NCBI GenBank assembly: GCA_003477185.1
Contig: DMTJ01000112.1
Coordinates: forward strand, 5,468-19,909
From: Lentisphaeria bacterium
GTDB lineage: Bacteria > Verrucomicrobiota > Lentisphaeria > JABSQK01 > UBA12247
Direction: 5' to 3'
Length of the DNA: 14,442 nucleotides
Part shown: positions 1 to 5,868 of the stretch, piece after piece
How the letters are laid out: each line of letters opens with the position of its first letter
Position numbering within the stretch: position 1 is the stretch's first letter
Notes under the pieces: generated by a model
Databases searched by the model: none
What the model saw: only the letters and a program-made list of their open reading frames with translations
What the model was told of the DNA's origin: nothing
Position numbers and translations under genes: made by a program

Positions 1-52
1 CAATGACGACAAGTAATTCGATCAACGTGAAGCGGCTAATAAGTCTCATCAT
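1..52 (-). CDS. Prepilin-like protein, N-terminal fragment (runs off left edge)
   Basis: Reading the minus strand from the ATG at 50-52 gives MMRLISRFTLIELLVVI before the window ends. This is the type IV prepilin / type II pseudopilin N-terminal cleavage and methylation motif. Mature Phe follows a short basic leader, Glu is at mature position +5, and the hydrophobic helix begins after it. The leader has Arg rather than Gly before Phe. From memory, a leader lacking the Gly is common in the large families of secreted FTLIELLVVI proteins in Lentisphaerota and relatives, where many such proteins are not classical pili. The product would be inserted in the inner membrane and processed by a prepilin peptidase. 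Only 17 residues are visible, so the subfamily cannot be told. It lies 41 bases downstream of the kinase gene on the same strand and could be cotranscribed with it. No strong Shine-Dalgarno sequence is seen. A second in-frame ATG follows directly at 47-49. Confidence 0.8.
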   Translation of the reverse strand, partial: MMRLISRFTLIELLVVI

Positions 53-93
53 GCTACGAAGCCAAGATTACTTGTGTCTCGTCGACGAGGTCA

Positions 94-110
94 TCAGAGC
101 ATCGCTCTGA
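94..110 (-). other. Hairpin overlapping the kinase stop codon
   Basis: TCAGAGC-atc-GCTCTGA is a perfect 7-base-pair inverted repeat with a 3-base loop. It covers the last codons and the TGA stop of the kinase gene. No T-run follows on the minus strand, so it is not a standard intrinsic terminator. It could protect the 3' end of the kinase mRNA or weaken read-through into the prepilin-like gene. It could also be chance. Confidence 0.35.
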
Positions 111-1068
111 GTTCGACGACTACTTCTGACCAGCACTGGTGGCGTTTGGCAGGTGACTTCTGCATCATCTTGTCGATCACCGCGACCAAGTGGTCGGAGA
201 GATCCGGATTGTAGATCTTGGGGGATGGCATCGGGTCAAAAATCTGCCGCCGGACAATCTCCATCGGATCGTCACCGTCAAAAGGAAACTCGCCCGTAAC
301 CATGTGGTAGAGGGTGGCGCCCAGGCCGTAGATGTCCGAGCGCAGGTCAATCGTACGCGAGGGGGTGCATTGCTCCGGACTCATATAATACGGCGTCCCG
401 ACGATGGTCCGAGCACCGGTGAGCTGGGCGTCATATGCCGACTTCGCGATGCCAAAGTCCATGAGTTTGACCTCGCCGCTATAGCTGTGCATGACATTCC
501 CAGGCTTCAGGTCACGGTGCATGATCTGGTAGTTTTCCCAGAGAAACTCCATGACCACCGCGAGCCGGGTCGCAATGCGGACAGCCTCGTACTCATCCAT
601 CGGCCCGTTACTATCCAGAATGTCGTCCAGCGTTTCGCCCTGCACGTATTCCATGGCCAGAAAGTAGTAGGCCTCCTCGCGCTCGCGCCCGTCTCGCTCG
701 ATCACAAGCCGCTTCTCAAAGCCGCCGTCGAACGCGCGGATGATTCCCGGATGCTCAATCGTGGTGATATGGCGGATTTCCTTCTCGAACCGCATGCAGT
801 CCTTCTGGTCGACATCGTCCACGAAGAAGATCTTGAGCGCGACCTGCTGGCCCGTGCCTTTATGCAGCGCCAGATGGACCTCACAGTTCCCGCCGACGCC
901 GAGCGGGCGGGTCGTGGAGTAGTCACCGAAGACCGCATATGGCTCGATCTTCTTACTCGGCACTACCCACTCATTCTCGCATACTGGGCAGATGCGCTCC
1001 TTGCCGACGTCCTCGTCGACCGCGGAAAGCGGCTGCTCGCAATGCGGGCAAGATGTCTTAATCGCCAT
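94..1068 (-). CDS. Eukaryote-like Ser/Thr protein kinase with N-terminal zinc ribbon
   Basis: This 324-residue protein phosphorylates Ser/Thr on unknown targets using ATP. Residues 1-40 hold a small zinc-ribbon-like unit (Cys7-x2-Cys10, Cys27-x2-Cys30). The Hanks-type kinase domain follows at about 50-324. It has the glycine loop GVGGNCEV (57-64), the ATP lysine in VALKI (Lys79), the helix C Glu97, the catalytic loop HRDLKPGN (184-191), DFG (204-206), the activation-loop end GTPYYMSPEQ (224-233) and DIYGLG (245-250). All catalytic residues are intact, so it should be active. No transmembrane segment or extracellular sensor domain is visible, unlike PknB-type kinases. It is therefore probably cytosolic and takes its cue from the zinc ribbon or a partner. 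It lies 107 bases downstream of the SPFH-GYF gene on the same strand, which suggests a functional link. The start is the first ATG; a Shine-Dalgarno sequence is weak or absent. Confidence 0.95.
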   Translation of the reverse strand: MAIKTSCPHCEQPLSAVDEDVGKERICPVCENEWVVPSKKIEPYAVFGDYSTTRPLGVGGNCEVHLALHKGTGQQVALKIFFVDDVDQKDCMRFEKEIRHITTIEHPGIIRAFDGGFEKRLVIERDGREREEAYYFLAMEYVQGETLDDILDSNGPMDEYEAVRIATRLAVVMEFLWENYQIMHRDLKPGNVMHSYSGEVKLMDFGIAKSAYDAQLTGARTIVGTPYYMSPEQCTPSRTIDLRSDIYGLGATLYHMVTGEFPFDGDDPMEIVRRQIFDPMPSPKIYNPDLSDHLVAVIDKMMQKSPAKRHQCWSEVVVELRAML

Positions 1069-1175
1069 GGGCAGCCCAGATGATTCTCACGCTGTGATCA
1101 CACGACCTGAATGTATCAGCGCGTCGATATCCCGCAACAGATTCAGCCTAAGTCCGGCAGTCGCTAGGCCGTAAG

Positions 1176-2309
1176 CTAAGCGCTTGGTGGAATCGGAGGC
1201 GGTGCTCCCGGGATCGGAGGTGGTGCCGCGAACAGTGCGGCCAGCTCGGGGATCTGCTGGCCAGGTGTCCAGGCAGCCATCCCGTTCTTCCACAGCAATG
1301 TCGCTGGGCTAATCTGGCCGGCAGCGAGCTGCTGCTGGATGCCAGCGGCGTCGAGAGGGCCGACCTGCGCACCGTTGATCGCGGCAAACCAGACCGCGGT
1401 CTGCGGCAGCGGTGGTGGCGCTGCTTGGGGGGGAGGAGCGGCGGCTTGTCCCATGGTGCCAGCCATTGCCTGCCCCATGCCGATCCCCATTCCGGCACCG
1501 AGCCCCGCGCCCATCATGCCACCGGCGCCACCTGAATTCTCCGCTGCGGCCTCCATTGCATTTGCCGCCTGAAACTGCTGATACTGCTGCATGTTGCCCA
1601 AGACATTCATGCTGCTGCGCTTGTCCAGCGCCTGCTCGACTTCCTCCGGAAGCGACACGTTCTCGACCACTAGCTTGGAGACCGCCAGGCCGAATCCTGC
1701 GAACTCCGCAGTGACCTTCTCGGCAATCGCCTCGCCCAGCTCGTTGTAATTGGCCGCAAGGTCGAGGATGGCAATTTTGCTTTCAGCGATCGCATCGGTC
1801 GCCTGTGAAACCAGAATACTGCGTAACTGGTCGGTAATCTCGTCGGTGGTGAACTGCCCGTCTGTGCCCACGATCTCACGCATGAACTCACTCGCCTCTG
1901 AGACACGAAAGGCATACGTGCCAAAGGCCCGAATGCGGACCGCGCCGAATTCGGCATCACGCATCATCACTGGGTTGCGCGTGCCCCAGCCTTGGTCGGT
2001 GAATTGGCGGGTGCTGACGAAGTACACCTCGGCCTTAAACGGGCTGTCAAACCCATATTTCCAGCCCGCGAGCGTGCTCAGAACCGGCAGGTTCTGTGTG
2101 GTCAAGGCATGCGTGCCAGGCTTAAACACATCGGCCAGTTGGCCTTCGCGGATAAACACCGCGACCTGGCCTTCTCGTACGATCAGCTGGGCACCGTTCT
2201 TGATTTCGTTGTCGTGCCGTTGGAACCGATAGACAAGCGTATCGTTTGAGTTGTCCAGCCACTCGATAATGTCGATCAGTTCATTCTTGAAGGCGTCAAA
2301 GAGTCCCAT
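1176..2309 (-). CDS. SPFH-domain protein (YdjI / virion-core-like) with C-terminal GYF_2 domain
   Basis: This 377-residue protein begins with an SPFH (band 7-like) region of the YdjI type at about 1-225, from MGLFDAFKNELIDIIEW through the VREGQVAVFIREG core to a helical stretch ending near VEQALDKRSS. A low-complexity linker rich in Gly, Met, Ala and Gln follows (about 240-305). Next comes a GYF_2 module (about 306-358) with the landmarks WFAAINGAQVGPLD, a LAAGQIS stretch and LLWKNGMAAWTPG. The tail is Pro-rich (PPPIPGAPPPIPPS). YdjI-type SPFH proteins are membrane-associated scaffolds linked in Bacillus to envelope stress. GYF_2 domains are expected to bind proline-rich peptides, so the tail may allow self-binding. 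No N-terminal transmembrane helix is evident. A good Shine-Dalgarno sequence (AGAGGAA, 2317-2323) supports the ATG. It lies between a zinc-ribbon lipoprotein and a zinc-ribbon kinase on one strand, probably as an operon. Confidence 0.88.
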   Translation of the reverse strand: MGLFDAFKNELIDIIEWLDNSNDTLVYRFQRHDNEIKNGAQLIVREGQVAVFIREGQLADVFKPGTHALTTQNLPVLSTLAGWKYGFDSPFKAEVYFVSTRQFTDQGWGTRNPVMMRDAEFGAVRIRAFGTYAFRVSEASEFMREIVGTDGQFTTDEITDQLRSILVSQATDAIAESKIAILDLAANYNELGEAIAEKVTAEFAGFGLAVSKLVVENVSLPEEVEQALDKRSSMNVLGNMQQYQQFQAANAMEAAAENSGGAGGMMGAGLGAGMGIGMGQAMAGTMGQAAAPPPQAAPPPLPQTAVWFAAINGAQVGPLDAAGIQQQLAAGQISPATLLWKNGMAAWTPGQQIPELAALFAAPPPIPGAPPPIPPSA

Positions 2310-2325
2310 GGTCGTTTTCCTCTGC

Positions 2326-3063
2326 TTAGCTGATTGTTAGTTGGCGCCGCAACCGGGGCACTTGGTCACATTGGCCGGATTCTTCCGACCACAATAGGTG
2401 CACTTGATTAGCGGTGATGGTTTCTTTGCCGCTGGCTTCTTCACGGCTGGTGCTGTCTTGGTCGGCGGCAGCGGCTCTACTGCCGGGGTATCCTGAGCGG
2501 CTCGCGCCTTGGCCGCTGCCCACCCTTTTCGCTTGAATTTCTGCCAGCGCCTCCGTGATCACTGATTGGACCAGGCCAAGATCCCAGCTGGCCTTTGCCA
2601 ACACTGCGTGTGCCGCGACCGAATCTGGCGCGCCTGTTTTTAGGACCTTCTCCGCGTCAGCGACCGCTTGATTCGCCTGCGCCACCAACGCGCCCTTGCC
2701 GAGCGCATCGCCCAGTGACCTAGTGCTCCCTGACACGCGCATCGCGTCCTGCGTAAGCTTGTCCCGATGCTGCGTGACCTGCGTCAACAGCTTGAAAATG
2801 CCCCCCTGCAAGGTCTGCCGCGCGCTCGCCCTCGCCTCCGCGCGCGACTCCTCCTCGGCGATGGACGCGTTCGCACCGTAGGCCGCCAGCGCGGTTTCGA
2901 TCTCCGCGTTCAAGACCGCGGAAAATCCTGGGTGAAGTGCCAAAGTTCGCTGCGCCTCAGCGACTGTGCGGCCCCAGTTTTTGGCCTCCCATTCAACCGT
3001 TTTCTTGCAGCTAACAGCAAGGCAGGTGAGAAGGGAGAGCGTAAAGCTGATGCGTGCGAACAT
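2326..3063 (-). CDS. Putative lipoprotein, C-terminal zinc ribbon lost by a frameshift
   Basis: I do not recognise a named family. The ATG at 3061-3063 is preferred over an in-frame TTG at 3076-3078, because AGGA (3069-3072) lies five bases upstream of it. The N-terminus MFARISFTLSLLTCLAVSCKK is a lipoprotein-type signal with Cys as probable lipidation site (AVSC, an imperfect lipobox). An Ala/Gln/Glu-rich, mostly helical region of about 160 residues follows. From about 2530 to the stop at 2326 the reading frame gives an unconvincing Ser/Gly/Arg-rich tail. The neighbouring frame instead encodes a clean linker and a Cys4 zinc ribbon ending at 2337. One extra base near the run AAAAGGG (complement of 2523-2529) would explain this, so the intact gene would span 2337-3063. 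Either the gene is decayed or the sequence has an indel error. It is first in a minus-strand series with the SPFH-GYF and kinase genes; the gap to the SPFH gene is under 30 bases. Confidence 0.65.
   Translation of the reverse strand: MFARISFTLSLLTCLAVSCKKTVEWEAKNWGRTVAEAQRTLALHPGFSAVLNAEIETALAAYGANASIAEEESRAEARASARQTLQGGIFKLLTQVTQHRDKLTQDAMRVSGSTRSLGDALGKGALVAQANQAVADAEKVLKTGAPDSVAAHAVLAKASWDLGLVQSVITEALAEIQAKRVGSGQGASRSGYPGSRAAAADQDSTSREEASGKETITANQVHLLWSEESGQCDQVPRLRRQLTIS
2337..2525 (-). other. Out-of-frame zinc-ribbon C-terminus of the lipoprotein gene
   Basis: Read in the +1 frame relative to the upstream lipoprotein frame, this stretch gives 62 residues: GWAAAKARAAQ, a Pro/Lys/Ala-rich linker, then IKCTYCGRKNPANVTKCPGC and GAN before a TAA stop (2337-2339). 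The two CxxC knuckles ten residues apart are a typical short zinc ribbon. The frame is closed upstream by a TGA near 2557-2559 and has no start codon of its own in the open part. It therefore makes sense only as the original 3' end of the upstream gene. A C-terminal zinc ribbon also fits the company of the zinc-ribbon kinase. Confidence 0.8.
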
Positions 3064-3103
3064 GTCAATCCTAGGCAAACGGTGAAGCGGACTTTATATA
3101 AAA

Positions 3104-3131
3104 ATTATAGACCACAGCCTTAGAAATGCAA
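3104..3131 (-). promoter_or_regulatory. Putative sigma70-type promoter of the lipoprotein-SPFH-kinase genes
   Basis: On the minus strand there is a perfect -10 box TATAAT (complement of 3104-3109). Sixteen bases upstream is a weak -35 box TTGCAT (complement of 3126-3131, 3 of 6 matches). The -10 box is about 40 bases upstream of the lipoprotein ATG, and the AT-rich stretch TTTATATAA lies at the expected start of transcription. It sits in the 226-base gap between the divergent lipoprotein and rubredoxin genes. I saw no convincing plus-strand promoter for rubredoxin in the rest of that gap. Confidence 0.5.
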
Positions 3132-3289
3132 CATAGGCTTTCTGTCAGGAATTTCTGGAAGTCTCCCCCGATTGAACGCTGATCGCCAAGTATTCGACTT
3201 CCCTCTCTCTCCACGGGCTGTAGAGTATCGCGGAACGCCCCCAGGCCGGCCAGGCTGCTAATACCGATCAATCACTAGGAGAAGAATCA

Positions 3290-3448
3290 ATGGACATTTA
3301 CATCTGCGACGTTTGTGGCTACCTTTACGACCCCGAAGTGGGCGATCCAGGCGGCGGCGTGGCCGCCGGTACAGCATTCTCTGATCTACCGGACAGCTGG
3401 GTCTGCCCGGAATGTGATGCGGAGACAGACCTCTTCTCCAAGCAATAA
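3290..3448 (+). CDS. Rubredoxin
   Basis: This 52-residue protein, [20 protein letters not shown] then [32 protein letters not shown], is the standard rubredoxin length and layout. It binds one Fe(Cys)4 centre through Cys6-x2-Cys9 (CDVCGY) and Cys39-x2-Cys42 (CPEC). The family landmarks [14 protein letters not shown] and WVCP are all present. It is a small cytosolic one-electron carrier, often serving reductive detoxification of oxygen or peroxide in anaerobes. The residue after the last Cys is Asp instead of the usual Gly, and the usual following Lys is Thr, making the second knuckle unusually acidic. AGGAG at 3277-3281, eight bases from the ATG, gives a clear ribosome site. It ends 20 bases before glucose-6-phosphate dehydrogenase and is probably cotranscribed with it. 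Confidence 0.95.
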   Translation: MDIYICDVCGYLYDPEVGDPGGGVAAGTAFSDLPDSWVCPECDAETDLFSKQ

Positions 3449-3468
3449 CCGCGACTGTTGAGCCCCAA

Positions 3469-4821
3469 ATGAGCTACCGAGACGCACCTTGCTCCATCAT
3501 CATCGTTGGCGCATCAGGCGACCTTTCCAAACGCAAGCTGCTGCCTGCCCTGTACTCACTCTTTGTGCATGATCAACTGCCCACAGAGTGCGCCATTTTC
3601 GGTTTTGCACGCAGCGAGATGTCGGATCAGGAATTTCAGGCGCTCGTTCGGGAGAAGGTCGGCGACGAGCCGCGCGTTGCGGAGTTCGCAACACTGTGCC
3701 GGTACGTCCAGGGACACTACGACAGCTGCGAAGATTTTGAGCGGCTGCGGGAGATCGTGCACGAGGCCATGCCTGGTGCAAACACGCTCTTCTACATGGC
3801 GATTCCGCCGTCGATATTTGTCCAGACTGCGAAGTCCATCGGGGCACACTGGGACGACAACGACAACGCCTGGTTACGCGTGGTGCTGGAGAAGCCATTC
3901 GGGCGCGATAGCCGCTCGTCTGCCGAGCTGAACGAAGCAATGGCTAGCATCTTTGACGAGGAACAGATCTACCGAATCGATCACTATCTTGGCAAGGAAG
4001 TTATCCAAAACTTAATGGTCATTCGCTTTGCGAATCGTATTTTCGAGCCAATTTGGAACCGCGAGCACATCGAGTCGATCTCCATCTCATGGAGCGAGGA
4101 GATTGGCTGCGAAGGCCGCGCCGGGTATTTCGATAACTACGGGATCATCCGCGACGTGCTGCAGAATCATCTGCTGCAAATCGTGGCCCTGGTGGGCATG
4201 GAGCAGCCATTGCGGCTCGACGCCGAGCACATCTGCGATGAAAAGGTGAAGATGCTGTGCGGCTTGGCCCCGGCGGCTTTGGAGGACACCTTGGTGGGGC
4301 AGTACGTTGGCTATGCCGAAGAAGATGGCGTGCCAGCCAAGTCTCGGACCGAGACCTACGCGCGCACCACCTTGCATGGGACCAATCCTCGTTGGCACGG
4401 CGTGCCATTTCACCTGGAAGCTGGCAAGGCGTTGTCCGGCTCCCGGACCGAGATCGTGATTCAGTTTCGTGATGTCCCGTATTCTATCTACAGCAAGCAC
4501 GGCTCCACGGCGAACCGCCTCGTGATTCGGGTGCAGCCTGATGAAGCGATCGAGCTATACATTACGAACAAGCGCCCAGGCCACGCCCGGAGCCTAGCAG
4601 AGGTCAAGCTGGACCTGCTATACCGTGAGGAATTCGACGAAGTAGTCCCCGAGGCCTACGAGCGTCTGCTGCTTGAGGTGGTACGCGGCGATCGTAGCCT
4701 TTTTATTCGCGATGATGAGCTGGCGGTAGCCTGGGACCTGGTGACGCCGTTGCTGGACGAACTGGACGCCAAGGGCGTCAAGCCTAAGCCTTATTGGTTT
4801 GGCAGTACCGGCCCGGAATAA
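3469..4821 (+). CDS. zwf: Glucose-6-phosphate 1-dehydrogenase
   Basis: This enzyme oxidises glucose 6-phosphate to 6-phosphogluconolactone with NADP+, the entry step of the oxidative pentose phosphate (or Entner-Doudoroff) pathway, in the cytosol. The Rossmann nucleotide motif GASGDLSKRKLLPAL (14-28) is complete, EKPFG is at 141-145, and the active-site signature RIDHYLGKE is at 169-177 with the catalytic His inside it. At 450 residues it is somewhat shorter than the usual 480-510. The end, YWFGSTGPE, corresponds to the family's Y-x-x-GSxGP close, so only a short C-terminal extension is missing. Rubredoxin lies immediately upstream, so the two are probably one transcript. No strong Shine-Dalgarno sequence precedes the ATG, so translational coupling to rubredoxin is possible. 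It converges with the iron-transport ATPase gene, with only nine bases between the two stop codons. Confidence 0.96.
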   Translation: MSYRDAPCSIIIVGASGDLSKRKLLPALYSLFVHDQLPTECAIFGFARSEMSDQEFQALVREKVGDEPRVAEFATLCRYVQGHYDSCEDFERLREIVHEAMPGANTLFYMAIPPSIFVQTAKSIGAHWDDNDNAWLRVVLEKPFGRDSRSSAELNEAMASIFDEEQIYRIDHYLGKEVIQNLMVIRFANRIFEPIWNREHIESISISWSEEIGCEGRAGYFDNYGIIRDVLQNHLLQIVALVGMEQPLRLDAEHICDEKVKMLCGLAPAALEDTLVGQYVGYAEEDGVPAKSRTETYARTTLHGTNPRWHGVPFHLEAGKALSGSRTEIVIQFRDVPYSIYSKHGSTANRLVIRVQPDEAIELYITNKRPGHARSLAEVKLDLLYREEFDEVVPEAYERLLLEVVRGDRSLFIRDDELAVAWDLVTPLLDELDAKGVKPKPYWFGSTGPE

Positions 4822-4830
4822 GCCGCTCGG

Positions 4831-5868
4831 CTAGCCCGGATCCGAAATTACCCAGACCCGCTGGGCTGGGGCAGACAGCGCCACAGAATCGCCAACCGCG
4901 AAACGTTCCGGCCCGCGGTAGTGGACCCGCACCTGCTCGCTGGCGCTGTCGACTGTTAGCTCCATAAACGTGCCTTGGAAAGCGGTCCGCCGCACGGTGG
5001 CTGGCCCGTCTTTGCGGAGTTCGCAAACGATGTCATCTGGTCGTACCACAGCATGTGTGGGCGTGGGCAACTCGGTCTCCACCATCGCGGCCAACGCCGG
5101 GCAGAATCGCTGGCCATCCTGCTGCTGCACGCGCAGCAGATTGGCCGGACCCAATAACTCGGCGACGTACCGGGTCTGCGGACGGCAGAAAACTGACTCC
5201 GGAGTGCCAAGTTGGACCAATCGCCCCTGATGCATCACCGCGATGCGATCACTGATCGCCATGGCGTCCTCGGTCGTGTGCGTAACCCACAACGTGGTCG
5301 CACCGCTGCGCCGCATCAGATCTGCTAGGTCGTTGCGAATCTGGGTTGCCAGTGTGCGATCCAAACTACTGAACGGCTCGTCCAAGAGCATCACGCTTGG
5401 TTTTGGGGCTAGAGAGCGGGCGATCGCGACGCGTTGCTGTTGGCCGCCGGATAGCTCATGTGGGTAGCGCTGCTGCAAGCCGGACAACTCGGTCAGCGTG
5501 AGCATTCGCTCGATCTCCTGATCCCGCGCGCTGGATTTCATCCGATGGAGTCCGTAGGCGATGTTGTCCCGCACCGTCATGTGGGGAAAGAGCGAATGCC
5601 CTTGAAACACCATGCTGATCCCCCGCGACTCTGGCGCGCAGAACATCTGCGGACTGTTCAGAGTCTCTCCGTTCAGCAGGATCTCACCTAAATCCGGCAG
5701 CTCAAAACCACCGATCAAACGCAAGAGTGTGGACTTCCCGCCACCGCTCTCGCCCAGAATCGTGATCACTTCGCCTACGGAGACCTCTAGCGAGACATTC
5801 GCGACGGCTGCGTGTTCGGCGTTGCGAAATTGCTTGGTGACGTCGCGGAGGACGAGGGCCGCGCTCAC
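4831..5868 (-). CDS. fbpC: Iron(III) ABC transporter, ATP-binding protein (FbpC/FutC type)
   Basis: This 345-residue ATPase energises ferric iron import from the cytosolic face of the membrane. Walker A GESGGGKST is at 39-47, the Q-loop in MVFQG at 86-90, the signature LSGGQQQRV at 139-147, Walker B VMLLDEP at 159-165, and the switch His in WVTHTTEDA at 197. A C-terminal TOBE-type regulatory region follows (about 240-345). The length and fold match the FbpC/PotA branch rather than short ATPases. The start is GTG at 5866-5868 and overlaps the permease TGA as GTGA, indicating translational coupling. It is the last gene of the binding protein-permease-ATPase operon. The substrate is inferred from the binding protein. 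Confidence 0.93.
   Translation of the reverse strand: MSAALVLRDVTKQFRNAEHAAVANVSLEVSVGEVITILGESGGGKSTLLRLIGGFELPDLGEILLNGETLNSPQMFCAPESRGISMVFQGHSLFPHMTVRDNIAYGLHRMKSSARDQEIERMLTLTELSGLQQRYPHELSGGQQQRVAIARSLAPKPSVMLLDEPFSSLDRTLATQIRNDLADLMRRSGATTLWVTHTTEDAMAISDRIAVMHQGRLVQLGTPESVFCRPQTRYVAELLGPANLLRVQQQDGQRFCPALAAMVETELPTPTHAVVRPDDIVCELRKDGPATVRRTAFQGTFMELTVDSASEQVRVHYRGPERFAVGDSVALSAPAQRVWVISDPG

Noticed and set aside
190..1083. Long open frame of 297 codons on the plus strand opposite the kinase gene
   Set aside because: The minus-strand kinase has complete family motifs. The antisense translation is Arg/His/Val-rich with no recognisable domain, as expected of a shadow frame in GC-rich coding DNA.
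1093..1102. Palindrome TGTGATCACA upstream of the kinase gene
   Set aside because: It resembles CRP half-sites but lacks the six-base spacer, and ten symmetrical bases are common by chance. No nearby convincing promoter.
3071..3271. 66-codon minus-strand open frame in the gap upstream of rubredoxin
   Set aside because: It covers the probable lipoprotein promoter, shows no recognisable features and has no good ribosome site.
4820..4835. Short inverted repeat after zwf (AGCC / GGCT) as a terminator
   Set aside because: Four base pairs only and no T-run.
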